DNA from: Longimicrobiales bacterium
GTDB lineage: Bacteria > Gemmatimonadota > Gemmatimonadetes > Longimicrobiales > Gaopeijiaceae
Direction of reading: 5' to 3'
Assembly: GCA_951828585.1 (NCBI GenBank)
Contig: OX639991.1
Span: 1,396,576-1,460,575, forward strand
DNA: 64,000 bases
Shown here: one piece after another, positions 25,011-36,205 of the stretch
How the letters are laid out: the number at the start of each line of letters is the position of its first letter
How positions within the stretch are numbered: the stretch's first letter is position 1
The notes under the pieces: model-generated
Told to the model about the DNA's origin: nothing
Database searches by the model: none
What the model saw: the letters and a program-made list of their open reading frames with translations, nothing else
Made by a program: the position numbers and the translations under genes

Positions 25011-25828
25011 CGGCGGCGACCGAGGTGACCTGTCCGAATTGCCGGTACCCGGAGAACACGAGCGGGGCGAATTTCTGCTCGCGTTGCGGGGGAGCGTTGC
25101 GGGGACCGCCGTGTCCCGCCTGCTCGGCGCCTGCGGAGGTGGGGGACAGGTTCTGCACGGAGTGTGGTGAGGGGCTGCGGGCGAAGAGGCGCAAGGTCGC
25201 TCTCCCGGGTGTGCGTTCTCCGCTGACATGGGTAAGTGCTCTTGTATTACTTGTTACTATCGTGCTAGTTGTCCAGCAAACTAGCAAGTCGGATGATCCT
25301 GCTGCAACCACCCCCTCCACCCCACCCGGCACCCTCGGCCCCACTTCGACTGTCAACCTCGACGCCATGACCCCCCGGGAGGCCGCCGACCGCCTTTTCG
25401 CTCGCGTCATGACGACCCTCGAGAGCGGTGACTCGGTGCAAGCGGAACTGTTCCTGCCCATGGCCATCGCCTCCTACGACAGGATCACCGCCCTGACGCT
25501 GGACGATCGCTTCCACCTCTCACTGCTCCATGCCCTGGGTGGCGACGGGGCTGCGGCTCTGGCCGTGGCGGACGCGGGACTGGCGGTCAGGCCCACTCAC
25601 CTCCTGTGCCTCGCCGCGGCCGCGGAAGCCGCGCTCATGCTGGCCGACGAAGCAAAGGCGCGCGCCCACTACCAGACCCTTGTGGATGTCTACGAGACAG
25701 AGATCGAAGCCGGCCTGGTGGAGTACGCTCCGCAGGATGCCGGTGGCCATGCCAACCTGCTGCCGCTGCTTCGCGAGGAGGCGCGGGCGTATCTGGCCGA
25801 TTCGCAGCCGGAGAACCCAGGACCATGA
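25007..25828 (+). CDS. Membrane protein with two N-terminal zinc ribbons and a TPR-like C-terminus
   Basis: 273 residues. Four CxxC pairs (CPNC, CSRC, CPAC, CTEC) within the first 50 residues form two zinc ribbons. A TM segment (about 73-90, VSALVLLVTIVLVV) follows, then a proline/threonine linker and a helical TPR-like region. The codon and base use around the TM (about 25230-25310) is more AT-rich than its surroundings. It overlaps the M14 peptidase before it and the DUF819 gene after it by 4 bases. Function unknown. Confidence 0.75.
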   Translation: MTAATEVTCPNCRYPENTSGANFCSRCGGALRGPPCPACSAPAEVGDRFCTECGEGLRAKRRKVALPGVRSPLTWVSALVLLVTIVLVVQQTSKSDDPAATTPSTPPGTLGPTSTVNLDAMTPREAADRLFARVMTTLESGDSVQAELFLPMAIASYDRITALTLDDRFHLSLLHALGGDGAAALAVADAGLAVRPTHLLCLAAAAEAALMLADEAKARAHYQTLVDVYETEIEAGLVEYAPQDAGGHANLLPLLREEARAYLADSQPENPGP

Positions 25829-26988
25829 TCGAATCCCCACTGGCCCTCCCCACCACCATCGCGGCCGCCACCGCGCTCGCCTTCTGGCTCGACTACCGCG
25901 TCCCCGCGCTGGGCAAGGTCGGCGCCTCCATGCTGGCCCTCATCTTCGGCGCGATCCTCTCCAACACGGGCCTGGTGCCCGTCGAATCGGGGGTCTACGA
26001 CGCGGTATTCGGCCCGGTCACCTCGGTGGCGATCGCGTGGCTGCTGCTGTCGGTGAACCTGCGCGACCTCAGGAAGGCCGGCCCCAGGATGGTCGGCGCG
26101 TTCGGGGTGGCCGTGGCCGGGACGGTCCTGGGCGCCTTCGTGGCCGCCGCCGTGTACGGGGCCCACTTCGGCGAGGACACCATGCCCATGGCGGGCGCGC
26201 TGACCGGCACGTATTCGGGCGGCTCCGTGAACTTCGTATCGGTGGGCCGCGAGCTGGGCCTGTCGGGTGCCCTCTTCGCGGGGCTGAACGCCGCCGACGC
26301 GGTGGTGACCGGCCTCTGGCTCGCGGCCTGCCTGGTGCTCCCGCTCTGGATCGGGCGGTTCTACGCGCCGGTGGAGAGTGCGGACGACGCGACCGGCTCG
26401 CCCCCTGCGGAAACGGAGTCAACCACACCCGCCACCGAATCAGAACGCCACGCCCGCCACCCCTACTTCGCGCGGGAAGGGCTCTCGGCGCTGTCCATCG
26501 CCAACCTGGTCGCCGCCGGCCTGGTCCTCGTCTTCGCGGCGGAGTGGCTCGGCGAAGTCTGGCCCGCGGTCCCCTCGATCCTCTGGCTCACCACTCTGGC
26601 CCTGGCGCTCGGCCATTCGCCCCTCTTCCGTGACGCCCGGGGCGCGATGCAGCTGGGTTCGGTGGGACTGCACTTCTTCTTCGTGCTGATCGGCATCGTG
26701 TCCCGATGGTCGGAGATCGCCGCGGTGGGTGTGGAGGTCTTCCTCTTCACGCTGATCGTGGTGGCGGTGCACGCGGTGTTCGTCCTGGGGATGGGGAGGC
26801 TGCTGCGTCTGGATATGGGGACCGTGGCGGTGGCTTCGCAGGCGGCGGTGGGCGGGCCCTCGAGTGCGCTGGCGGTGGCGATTTCGCGGCAGTGGCGGCA
26901 CCTGGTGTTGCCGGGGGTGGTGGTGGGGCTGCTGGGGTACGCGGTGGGGACGTACCTGGGGTTCGGGGTGGCGGCGGTGTTGCGGTAG
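25825..26988 (+). CDS. DUF819 family multi-pass membrane protein (YjcL-like)
   Basis: 387 residues with about ten TM segments. The family pattern is seen in TGTYSGGSVNFVSVGRELGL, LNAADAVVTGLWLAACL and, near the end, ASQAAVGGPSSALAVAI. A hydrophilic loop near residue 185-210 divides the protein. DUF819 proteins are thought to be transporters but substrates are not established. The tight coupling to a secreted carboxypeptidase and a zinc-ribbon/TPR protein suggests a link to peptide or amino-acid movement, which is inference. Confidence 0.85.
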   Translation: MIESPLALPTTIAAATALAFWLDYRVPALGKVGASMLALIFGAILSNTGLVPVESGVYDAVFGPVTSVAIAWLLLSVNLRDLRKAGPRMVGAFGVAVAGTVLGAFVAAAVYGAHFGEDTMPMAGALTGTYSGGSVNFVSVGRELGLSGALFAGLNAADAVVTGLWLAACLVLPLWIGRFYAPVESADDATGSPPAETESTTPATESERHARHPYFAREGLSALSIANLVAAGLVLVFAAEWLGEVWPAVPSILWLTTLALALGHSPLFRDARGAMQLGSVGLHFFFVLIGIVSRWSEIAAVGVEVFLFTLIVVAVHAVFVLGMGRLLRLDMGTVAVASQAAVGGPSSALAVAISRQWRHLVLPGVVVGLLGYAVGTYLGFGVAAVLR

Positions 26989-27043
26989 GGCCACGGATCG
27001 GACAACCAACACATGGCGAAATGAGTCATTAGGAGTGTAGCGC

Positions 27044-28300
27044 GTGACCTCCCCAATCGACTGGGTACCACCTGTGACCGCTTTCTCGTTTCGTCCGCTG
27101 AATCCGATCGCTGGCCGGCGCCCCCATTGGCCGCGAGTCCACGGGTGCGCGCTGGTCCTTCTATGTGTGGCCGCCTGCGATCGCGCCCCCGCTCCGTCCG
27201 ACGAGGATAGAGCCCGGCGCGATGCCGCGACGGACGTGCGGTTGTCGGAAAAACCGACACTCTCGATCGGAGTCGCCAGCGGCCAGGAAGAATACGAACT
27301 GTTCGAGGTCTCCGGGGCCGCCCGCCTTGCCGACGGCAGCATTGTCGTCTACGAGAGCGGGGCCTTTCGTGTGCAGAGGTTCGGCCCTGACGGTGAACAC
27401 CTGTGGAGGCGGGGGCAGGAGGGAGAGGGGCCGGGCGACTTCCGGGACTTCGCCCAGTTGCTTATCCCGTGCACCGGCGAGCGCTCGATCATGATCTACG
27501 ACCGGTACAACAGGCGCATGACGGTTTTCGGCGGCGACGGCGAACTGCTTCGCACGTACCCCTTCGTGTTTCAGCAGGTTCAGCCCCGTGACATCACGTG
27601 TGCTTCCGGCGGGCGGTTGGTGGTGTCGGGCTGGAGCATGGAGCACCCCACGGAACCGGGGCCCTACCGCACGACCGTGGACATGGCCTTCGCCGACAGT
27701 TCCGTGGTCACGATCCTGCGGGAAGGCGTCCTTGCCGAAGACCGCTTCGCGACGGCCACCAGCTCGGGTGTGGTAACGGGCAGCGGGCCGGGCATCTGGT
27801 CGCGCAGACTCATGTTCGCGCCGACCGACGCCGGCACGTGGCTCGGCACGGGCGACGACTACAAAATCGAGTTCGTGGACTGGACCGGCGCAACCACGCG
27901 TTGGATCCGGTGGGAAGGGCCGGATCTGGCGGTCTCGCAGGAGCATCTGGACGCCTATCGGGAGAGGCTGCGGGAGTCATTCGCCGCGCGCTCCGATCCT
28001 GACTGGGGGCAGCGCTTCGAAGCCCGCTGGGAAAGCGAGCGCGAGATGCTGCCTGCCGCCTTTCCTGCCTACAGCAAGGCGTTGCCGGGTGACGATGGCA
28101 TACTCTGGATCGAGGATTTCCAGCGGCCGGGGGAACCGAACGAGTGGTTCGGCTTCAATCAGGGCGGGGAGTGGACCTACATATTGGAGTTGCCTCCCGC
28201 GACTACCCTGCTCGACATCGGTGCCGGCTGGGCGCTCGTCAGCTACCGCGATGCGCTGGACATCGAGCGGCTCGCGCTGCACGCCCTGGTCGAGAACTGA
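27044..28300 (+). CDS. Six-bladed beta-propeller lipoprotein
   Basis: 418 residues from GTG 27044. A long basic N-region precedes a lipoprotein signal ending LVLLCVAAC, and the mature part carries propeller-like blades (for example VQRFGPDGEHLWRRGQEGEG). This FGPDGE...GxGEGPGEF pattern is typical of the 6-bladed propeller proteins that are abundant in Gemmatimonadota. The site is likely periplasmic or outer membrane; no enzyme role can be stated. A relative lies in the frameshifted gene at 60365-62496. Confidence 0.75.
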   Translation: MTSPIDWVPPVTAFSFRPLNPIAGRRPHWPRVHGCALVLLCVAACDRAPAPSDEDRARRDAATDVRLSEKPTLSIGVASGQEEYELFEVSGAARLADGSIVVYESGAFRVQRFGPDGEHLWRRGQEGEGPGDFRDFAQLLIPCTGERSIMIYDRYNRRMTVFGGDGELLRTYPFVFQQVQPRDITCASGGRLVVSGWSMEHPTEPGPYRTTVDMAFADSSVVTILREGVLAEDRFATATSSGVVTGSGPGIWSRRLMFAPTDAGTWLGTGDDYKIEFVDWTGATTRWIRWEGPDLAVSQEHLDAYRERLRESFAARSDPDWGQRFEARWESEREMLPAAFPAYSKALPGDDGILWIEDFQRPGEPNEWFGFNQGGEWTYILELPPATTLLDIGAGWALVSYRDALDIERLALHALVEN

Positions 28301-28480
28301 GGGGAAGTCCATTTCGGGCGGCTCCAGCCACGATGTGCGCGCCGCCTGGCACCAGGACAGCCCCCACGCCGCTCCATGGTGCGAAATGCCCGACTTTCTT
28401 ATGATTGACGGCCCCGTGCCCCTTGGCCTCGGCCACTCGCTGGAGTACCGGGGGAACTCGGCCGAACCTGTAGGGAAGCG

Positions 28481-29746
28481 GTGCCGGGGGGACGAAAAGC
28501 GCCATTCGGAGATCCACCGGAAGTGATTCCGTCAGACACAAATAGAGGGCGCGGGTCCGCGAAGACAGGCGGCTACGCGCCCACGGGCAAGGACACCGGC
28601 ACGGTCAAGCCGAAGGGCTCGTCCCGGATCCCGGCCCATTGCGGCATCGACACCATCCCCATCACCTCGCGGAAGCCGTCGTGGCTCAAGGTGCGGTCCC
28701 CCGGGGGGCCCAACTACCTGCGCCTCAAACGCCTCATGCGCAGCCAGTCGCTCCACACCGTCTGCGAGGAGGCCGGCTGTCCCAACATCGGCGAATGCTG
28801 GGAGGACGGCACCGCCACCTTCATGATCCTGGGCGACGTCTGCACCCGCGCCTGCAAGTACTGCGCGGTCGCGCACGGGATGCCCACCGAACTCGACCTG
28901 GACGAGCCCCGCCGCGTCGCCGAGACGATCGCCGCGATGGACCTCGACCATGTTGTCATCACCTCGGTCAACCGGGACGAGCTCGCCGACGGCGGCGCGG
29001 GCATCTACGCGGCGACGATCCGCGAGGTGCGCGACCGGCTGCCGCACTGTTCCGTCGAGGTGCTGATCCCCGACTTCAAGGGCGACGAGGACGCGCTCCG
29101 CGCGGTGATGGAGGCGCGGCCCGCCATCCTGGGCCACAACCTCGAGACGGTCGAGAGGCTCCACCCGGAGGTGCGGCCCGGCGGCCGCTACTGGCGCTCG
29201 ATCTCGTACCTGGGAAGCGCCAAACGGATCGACCCCGCGATGCTGACCAAGACGGGCATCATTCTGGGGATGGGGGAGCGGGCGGGCGAGATCCGCCAGG
29301 CGATGGCCGACCTGCGCGAGGCCGCGGTCGACATCCTGACGCTGGGGCAGTATCTGCGGCCCTCGAAGCAGCACATTCCGGTGGCCCGCTGGGTGACCCC
29401 CGGCGAGTTCCGCGACTGGAAGCGGCTCGGCGAGGAGGAGTACGGGTTCCGGCATGTGGAATCGGGGCCGCTGGTGCGTTCCAGCTACCACGCGAAGGAA
29501 CAGGCGCGGGAGGTGGAGGCGGGGGGGCCGGGGAACATCCGCGAGGTGATGGAGGCGGATGTGCCGGCGCCGGCGGAGGTGGTGGGGCTACAGGCCGGTT
29601 CCACGGCGTCCGCCGAAGGCACGAAGCAGCTGCGTTCCGGGGTCACGGGCGACGTCGCTACGGTACCGGCGACTGCGCGCCACGGCGGCCCCCTGGTTCA
29701 GCTCCGCGACGGCCGCGGGCCGCGTGCAGCCGGGGCGGGAGGCTGA
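28481..29746 (+). CDS. lipA: Lipoyl synthase
   Basis: 421 residues from GTG 28481, far longer than the usual ~300. The auxiliary cluster cysteines C95, C100 and C106 (CEEAGCPNIGEC) and the radical-SAM triad C121, C125, C128 (CTRACKYC) are intact, as is the closing RSSYHA with the serine ligand. It inserts sulfur into octanoyl groups on E2/GcvH proteins. The core ends near residue 345; about 75 extra low-complexity residues follow, and about 60 precede the core. It stands four bases before pdhA, so cofactor synthesis is joined to its main client complex. The true start could lie downstream. Confidence 0.9.
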   Translation: MPGGRKAPFGDPPEVIPSDTNRGRGSAKTGGYAPTGKDTGTVKPKGSSRIPAHCGIDTIPITSRKPSWLKVRSPGGPNYLRLKRLMRSQSLHTVCEEAGCPNIGECWEDGTATFMILGDVCTRACKYCAVAHGMPTELDLDEPRRVAETIAAMDLDHVVITSVNRDELADGGAGIYAATIREVRDRLPHCSVEVLIPDFKGDEDALRAVMEARPAILGHNLETVERLHPEVRPGGRYWRSISYLGSAKRIDPAMLTKTGIILGMGERAGEIRQAMADLREAAVDILTLGQYLRPSKQHIPVARWVTPGEFRDWKRLGEEEYGFRHVESGPLVRSSYHAKEQAREVEAGGPGNIREVMEADVPAPAEVVGLQAGSTASAEGTKQLRSGVTGDVATVPATARHGGPLVQLRDGRGPRAAGAGG

Positions 29747-29750
29747 GGCT

Positions 29751-30866
29751 ATGGCCCAGGCGACGCGCGAGATGGGGGCCGGAGTGAAGAACGGCGAAGC
29801 TCCCGGGTCCGGCGAAGGCGGGGACCCCGCGGTCGCCGACCTTGTCCAGGGCTTCTCCGCAGAACAGCTTGCCGGGCTGCTGGCCGACATGCTCCTCTAC
29901 CGCCGTTTCGAGGAGAAGGCGGAGGAGGCGTACGCGATCGGCAGGATCGGCGGCTTCTGTCACCTGCACATCGGGCAGGAGGGACTGGCCGCCGGCGGGA
30001 TCAAGCCGCTCCGCGCGGACGACCTGGCTCTTACCGCTTATCGTGACCACACGATGGCCATCGCGAAGGGGATGGCTCCGCGGGCGGCGATGGCGGAACT
30101 GTACGGCCGCGTGGACGGTTGCTCGGGGGGACGGGGCGGCTCCATGCACCTCTTCGACACCACGGTGGGCTTCTACGGCGGGCACGGGATCGTCGGCGGG
30201 CAGATTCCGCTGGGCGCGGGGCTCGCGTGGGCGATCCGGTACCGCGGCGGCGACCAGATCTGCGTCTGTTTCATGGGCGACGCGGCGGTCAACCAGGGCG
30301 TGTTCCTGGAGACGCTGAACATGTCGGCGATCTGGCAGCTTCCGGTCATCTACGTGGTCGAGAACAACGGCTACGGGATGGGGACGGCTTTTTCGCGCGT
30401 CTCGGTCACCGAGATGGAGGCGCGCTCGGGGGCGTACGGTATCCCGGCGCATACGGTCGACGGTCAGGATGTGCTGGAGACGTACCGGTTCTTCGAGGGG
30501 CTGGCGGAGGAGGTGCGGGGCGGGGCGGGTCCACAGTTCGTGAACGCTGTCACCTACCGTTTCCGCGGCCACTCCATGTCCGATCCGGTCTCCGGGACCT
30601 ACCGGTCGAAGGAAGAGGTGGAGACGCACGTCCGGCAGGAAGACCCGATCACGATCCTGCGCGACCGCATGATGAAGGCCGGACTGCTGACGCAGGAGGA
30701 GCTGGAAGCGATCGACGCTGAGGCGCGTGCGGTCTGCGAGGATGCGGCGGAATTCTCCGACGCATCGGCGCTGCCCGACCCGTCCACGTTGTACGACCAC
30801 GTGTACGCCGAGATCAACCCGAACGGTCGGCTGTTCCTGGATGGGCGGGGGACCCCTGGTGGCTGA
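29751..30866 (+). CDS. pdhA: Pyruvate dehydrogenase E1 component, alpha subunit
   Basis: 371 residues. The thiamine diphosphate motif is visible as GDAAVNQGVFLETLNMSAIW ending near the ENNGYGMGT stretch. The FYGGHGIVGGQIPLGAGLA and RFRGHSMSDP segments are typical of the pyruvate enzyme. With PdhB it decarboxylates pyruvate and reductively acetylates the lipoyl group of E2. The start is ATG 29751; the N-terminal 40 residues are variable. Its stop overlaps pdhB by 8 bases. Confidence 0.95.
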   Translation: MAQATREMGAGVKNGEAPGSGEGGDPAVADLVQGFSAEQLAGLLADMLLYRRFEEKAEEAYAIGRIGGFCHLHIGQEGLAAGGIKPLRADDLALTAYRDHTMAIAKGMAPRAAMAELYGRVDGCSGGRGGSMHLFDTTVGFYGGHGIVGGQIPLGAGLAWAIRYRGGDQICVCFMGDAAVNQGVFLETLNMSAIWQLPVIYVVENNGYGMGTAFSRVSVTEMEARSGAYGIPAHTVDGQDVLETYRFFEGLAEEVRGGAGPQFVNAVTYRFRGHSMSDPVSGTYRSKEEVETHVRQEDPITILRDRMMKAGLLTQEELEAIDAEARAVCEDAAEFSDASALPDPSTLYDHVYAEINPNGRLFLDGRGTPGG

Positions 30867-31851
30867 ACTCACCTACCGGGACGCCCTCAACGCCGCCATG
30901 TGCCAGGAGATGGACCGGGACGACTCGGTGTTCCTGATGGGCGAGGAGGTGGCCGAATACGATGGCGCCTACAAGGTCTCGCGGGGAATGCTGGCCCGGT
31001 ACGGAGACCGGCGCGTGGTCGATTCGCCGATCAGCGAGCTGGGATTCGCCGGCCTTTGCGTGGGCGCGGCCATGTCCGGACTTCGCCCGATCTGTGAATT
31101 CATGACCTTCAACTTCTCCTTCCTCGCCCTGGACCAGGTCATCAACAGCGCCTCCAAGATGCTATACATGACCAACGGCCAGGCCCCGATACCCATCGTC
31201 TTCCGTGGTCCCAGCGGGGCGGCGCTGCAACTCTCGGCGCAGCACTCCCAGGCCTGCGAGACCTATTACGTGCACGCGCCCGGCGTGAAGCTGGTCACGC
31301 CCGCGACCCCGGCCGACGCCAAGGGCCTCCTCGCCGCGGCCATCCGGGACGACGACCCGGTCGCGGTCATGGAGGGCGAGCTGCTCTATAACCTGCGCGG
31401 CGAAGTCCCGGACGAAGAGTACGTGATCCCGCTGGGCGTGGCCGACCTGAAGCGCTCGGGCGACGACGTGAGCATCATCACGCACGGCAAGATGGTGCAC
31501 TTGGCGCTGCAGGCGGCGCGCGCGCTCGAGCGCGATGGGATCGAGGCCGACGTGCTGGACCTGCGTTCGATCCGGCCGCTGGACGTGGATGCGATTCTCG
31601 AGACGGTGGCGCGCACGAACCGTGTGGTTTACGTCGAGGAGGGGTGGCCGTTCGCCGGAGTTGGGGCGCAGATCGTGTCCCTGATCCAGGACGAGGCCTT
31701 CGACGACCTCGACGCCCCGGTGCTGCGGGTGACCCAGGCCGACGTGCCGATGCCGTACGCGAAGAACCTGGAACAGCTGGCCAAGCCGGGCGTGAAGGCG
31801 GTTGTCGAGGCGTGCCGCAAGGTGCTCTACATGCCCGACACCATCACCTGA
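30859..31851 (+). CDS. pdhB: Pyruvate dehydrogenase E1 component, beta subunit
   Basis: 330 residues from GTG 30859, giving [18 protein letters not shown], the normal N-terminus of E1 beta. Signatures are [33 protein letters not shown] and PFAGVGAQI. It completes the E1 heterotetramer and holds part of the TPP site. It overlaps pdhA by 8 bases and is followed after 14 bases by the E2 gene. Confidence 0.95.
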   Translation: MAELTYRDALNAAMCQEMDRDDSVFLMGEEVAEYDGAYKVSRGMLARYGDRRVVDSPISELGFAGLCVGAAMSGLRPICEFMTFNFSFLALDQVINSASKMLYMTNGQAPIPIVFRGPSGAALQLSAQHSQACETYYVHAPGVKLVTPATPADAKGLLAAAIRDDDPVAVMEGELLYNLRGEVPDEEYVIPLGVADLKRSGDDVSIITHGKMVHLALQAARALERDGIEADVLDLRSIRPLDVDAILETVARTNRVVYVEEGWPFAGVGAQIVSLIQDEAFDDLDAPVLRVTQADVPMPYAKNLEQLAKPGVKAVVEACRKVLYMPDTIT

Positions 31852-31865
31852 GCGAAGGCGGAGAA

Positions 31866-33242
31866 ATGGCAACCAGGGTCCACATGGAAGCGCTCTCGCC
31901 CACGATGGAGGAGGGGCAGGTCGTCAAGTGGCTGAAGGGTGAAGGGGATGCGGTCGCACAGGGCGATATCCTCGCCGAGATTGAGACGGACAAGGCGACG
32001 ATGGAGCTGGTGGCCCGGGGCGAGGGTGTGCTTCGGAAGGTGCTTGTGGGTGAGGGGGCGGCCGCGCCGGTGGGAGACGTGATCGCGATCATCGCCGCGG
32101 AGGGTGAGGACATTGCGGCGCTGGTGGCGGGGTTGGGGGGTGGGGGGGCGGCGGCGGACGGCAAGGCTGGGACGGATGCCGGTGCGGACGAAGAGGCGGC
32201 GAAGGCCGCTGCGGCGGCGACTCCCGGGACGGAGACGCCGAGTCCGGCGGCTGAGACCCCGGCCACCGCCGGTGCCACTAAGTTGGAGGCGGTGACTTCC
32301 GCGGCCGCGCAGGCGACCTCCCCGGAGGAGATGGCCACTCCTTCGCCGGCCCAGGCGGCCCCCACCCGCGTCAAGGCCTCACCCGTGGCCAGGCGCCTCG
32401 CCCGGGACGCGGGTCTCGACGTGGCTACGCTGCAAGGTTCCGGCCCCGGGGGCCGCGTCATCAAGCGCGACGTGGAGGCAGCGGCCCACGCGGCGGAGTT
32501 GGCGGCGACAGCCCCCGCCCCGCCCGTCACCCCGTGGCCGTCTCCCCCCGACACCGAGTTCGAGGACACCCCTCTCTCGCAGATGCGCAAGACCGTCGCA
32601 CGCCGCCTGACCGAATCGCTCGGCCCCGTCCCCCACTTCTTCCTCACCGTCGACGTGGACATGACCCGGGCCCTGGCCGCGCGCAAACGCGTCAACGAAC
32701 TGCTGGCCGCGCGCGCGGCGAAGGCCTCGATCAACGACCTGGTGATCAAGGCGGCGGCGGTCGCGCTGACCCACCACCCCGAGTGCAACGCCTGGTGGCA
32801 GGGCGACTCCATCCGGCGCTTCCACCGGGTGCACGTCGGCGTGGCGGTCGCGGTGCCCGACGGCCTGATCACCCCGGTCATCCGGGACGCGCACGCCAAG
32901 GGGCTGGGCCAGATCGGCACCGAGATTCGCGAGCTCGCCGGCCGCGCACGCGACAAGAAGCTGCAGCCGCACGAATACACCGGGTCCACCTTCTCCATCT
33001 CCAATCTGGGCATGTTCGGGATCGAGGAGTTCACCGCCGTGATTAACCCGCCCGAGGCCGGGATCATCGCGGTCGGAGCGGTGGAGGAGCGGCCGGTGGC
33101 GGTGGGCGGACAGGTGGTGGTGCAGGCGCGCATGCGCGTCACCATGAGCTGCGATCACCGGGTCATCGACGGCGCCCAGGGGGCCCGCTTCCTGGCCACG
33201 CTGAAGTCGTTCCTGGAGGAGCCCGCGGCGATCCTGATGTAG
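31866..33242 (+). CDS. pdhC: Pyruvate dehydrogenase E2, dihydrolipoamide acetyltransferase
   Basis: 458 residues. One lipoyl domain (1-80) has the lipoyl-lysine K43 in [11 protein letters not shown]. An Ala/Thr/Pro-rich linker leads to a peripheral-subunit-binding domain ([25 protein letters not shown], near 170-205) and a catalytic core from about 230. The active-site histidine is in CDHRVIDGA near the C-terminus. It transfers acetyl to CoA and forms the scaffold. LipA, encoded in the same cluster, would supply its cofactor. Confidence 0.95.
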   Translation: MATRVHMEALSPTMEEGQVVKWLKGEGDAVAQGDILAEIETDKATMELVARGEGVLRKVLVGEGAAAPVGDVIAIIAAEGEDIAALVAGLGGGGAAADGKAGTDAGADEEAAKAAAAATPGTETPSPAAETPATAGATKLEAVTSAAAQATSPEEMATPSPAQAAPTRVKASPVARRLARDAGLDVATLQGSGPGGRVIKRDVEAAAHAAELAATAPAPPVTPWPSPPDTEFEDTPLSQMRKTVARRLTESLGPVPHFFLTVDVDMTRALAARKRVNELLAARAAKASINDLVIKAAAVALTHHPECNAWWQGDSIRRFHRVHVGVAVAVPDGLITPVIRDAHAKGLGQIGTEIRELAGRARDKKLQPHEYTGSTFSISNLGMFGIEEFTAVINPPEAGIIAVGAVEERPVAVGGQVVVQARMRVTMSCDHRVIDGAQGARFLATLKSFLEEPAAILM

Positions 33243-33309
33243 CAGCCCGTGGACCGATGGGCGCAGAGACGCCCCGGCTGGAAGTCACACCCTGAAGAGA
33301 GGTCTTCCC

Positions 33310-34728
<1,419 letters not shown>

Positions 34729-34772
34729 GGTGGGCCCCGGGGTCGGGATCGGGCCATTGAGAGCGCGTGGAA

Positions 34773-34817
34773 GCGCCTTGCCAGGCCGGCGCCTCGCCGT
34801 TCACGCGGACTTGTCCA
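34773..34817. repeat. Dispersed intergenic repeat, diverged copy
   Basis: The GCGCCTTGCCAG, CCGGCGCCTC and CCG blocks match the copies at 1128 and 48383 with about two changes over 26 bases; the middle GCTCTCGG part is missing, and a GCGGACTTGTCCA block follows, as in copy 1. It lies between the convergent ends of lpdA and the M20 deacylase. Confidence 0.55.
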
Positions 34818-34830
34818 GGTATTGCCAGGG

Positions 34831-34853
34831 CTAACGCCAACGCTAACGCTAAC
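34831..34853. repeat. Six-base tandem microrepeat
   Basis: CTAACGC, CAACGC, TAACGC and TAAC run in tandem. The stop codon of the minus-strand M20 gene (34849-34851) lies in it, so slippage here could alter the very C-terminus of that protein. Confidence 0.6.
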
Positions 34854-36153
34854 CGGCCTCGAACCCCGCCAGCTCGAGCACGGCGAGCGCGAGGACCTGG
34901 GTGCACGCCACGAGGTCGTCCACGGCACAGGACTCGTCCGGTTGATGCGCCTGGGCCAGATCCCCCGGGCCGTAGGCCACGCAGTGCTGGACCCCCCCGA
35001 TGAGGGCGAAGTGCTTCTGGTCGTAGGTGCCGGGACTTGCGACCAGCACCGGGTCACCGCCCCTGAGCTCGCGGATTGCGTTCGAGAAGGCCGCGACGAG
35101 CGGTGAGCGGGGAGGTGCCTGTACCGGATGCACCACCATGCGGTCCACGACCGTCAGGTGCCGCCCGGGGTCCTCCGCCTCCACTCGGGCGATCAGGCGT
35201 TCAACCTCTTCGCGTACGTCGCCGAAGTTCTCCTCTGGAATGAAGCGGCGGTCGAAGGTGGCCGTGCAGCGATCTGCGACACAGGGTGACTGCACGGCCT
35301 CGCCCGCCTGCCCTCCGGTGATGGCGTTGACGTTGAGCGATGGCCGGCGCGAGTCCTCGGGGACCACCGGCAGCGCGGAAAGGCGGGACGCCAGGGCGGG
35401 GGCGAGCCCGGTGCGGAACGCCTCCAGCACGGCGCCCATGTCCTCGATGGCATTGTGGCCCAGGTAGGGCATGCTGCCGTGTGCGGTCCGGCCGCGAGCG
35501 ACCACGTCGAACCAGTAGACGCCCCGGTGTCCGACGCACACCCGATCAGGCCCGAAGGGCTCGGGGATGATCGTGTAGTCAGTGTTTCGCGCCGAGATGA
35601 GCCCGGTCCGGCACAGGTGCGCCACGCCCGCGAAACCGCCGCTCTCCTCGTCCACGGTTCCACTGATGTCGACGGCGCCTTCCAGATCGACGCCTGCGCG
35701 CCGGAGCGACTCGACCGCGAAGACGGCCGCTGCGATCCCGGATTTCATGTCGGAAGCGCCCCTGCCGTATATGCGCCCGCCCTTGACCACACCCCCGAAC
35801 GGGTCGACCGTCCAGCCCTCGCCCGGCGGCACCACGTCGAAGTGGCCGTTGAGGTGAATACGCTTGCGGGCGCCCGTCCCCCCTCCCCACCCCACCACAT
35901 TCACGCGCGGGTGCTCGGCCGTATGCTCGGGCAGGCCCTCAGCCTCGACGTACTGCACGTCAAAGCCGGCTTCCCGCAGCAGCCTCCCCATCAGCTCGGC
36001 GCAGTCGCGGTATGCTTCGCCGGGTGGGTTGACCGTCGGAACCCGGATGAGTTCGGCCGTGAAGGCCACGATTTCCTCGCGGGCGGCCTCGACCTGGGCC
36101 AGGACCCGCTCAGCCCGCTTGGGGGGCCTTGCGCGATTGGGGCGGTTCGGCAT
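34849..36153 (-). CDS. M20 family ArgE/DapE-type deacylase or peptidase
   Basis: 434 residues. Two-metal M20 signatures are GHFDVVPPGEGWTVDPF, RGASDMKSGIAA and TVDEESGG, then a late ligand histidine in the C-terminal AQAHQPDESC segment. Proteins of this form remove acyl groups from N-acyl amino acids or split small peptides; the substrate cannot be told. It is divergent from the SDR gene with only 52 bases between starts, so their promoters must be close or overlapping. Confidence 0.88.
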   Translation of the reverse strand: MPNRPNRARPPKRAERVLAQVEAAREEIVAFTAELIRVPTVNPPGEAYRDCAELMGRLLREAGFDVQYVEAEGLPEHTAEHPRVNVVGWGGGTGARKRIHLNGHFDVVPPGEGWTVDPFGGVVKGGRIYGRGASDMKSGIAAAVFAVESLRRAGVDLEGAVDISGTVDEESGGFAGVAHLCRTGLISARNTDYTIIPEPFGPDRVCVGHRGVYWFDVVARGRTAHGSMPYLGHNAIEDMGAVLEAFRTGLAPALASRLSALPVVPEDSRRPSLNVNAITGGQAGEAVQSPCVADRCTATFDRRFIPEENFGDVREEVERLIARVEAEDPGRHLTVVDRMVVHPVQAPPRSPLVAAFSNAIRELRGGDPVLVASPGTYDQKHFALIGGVQHCVAYGPGDLAQAHQPDESCAVDDLVACTQVLALAVLELAGFEAG

Positions 36154-36205
36154 AGTAAACCCCAGATTACTTTATGTCATCTGCACTTTACAAGAGGGAG
36201 GCCGT

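Noticed and set aside
22842-25229. 795-codon open frame on the minus strand
   Set aside because: Antisense to the M14 carboxypeptidase; the product is a low-complexity His/Arg/Pro-rich chain without motifs.
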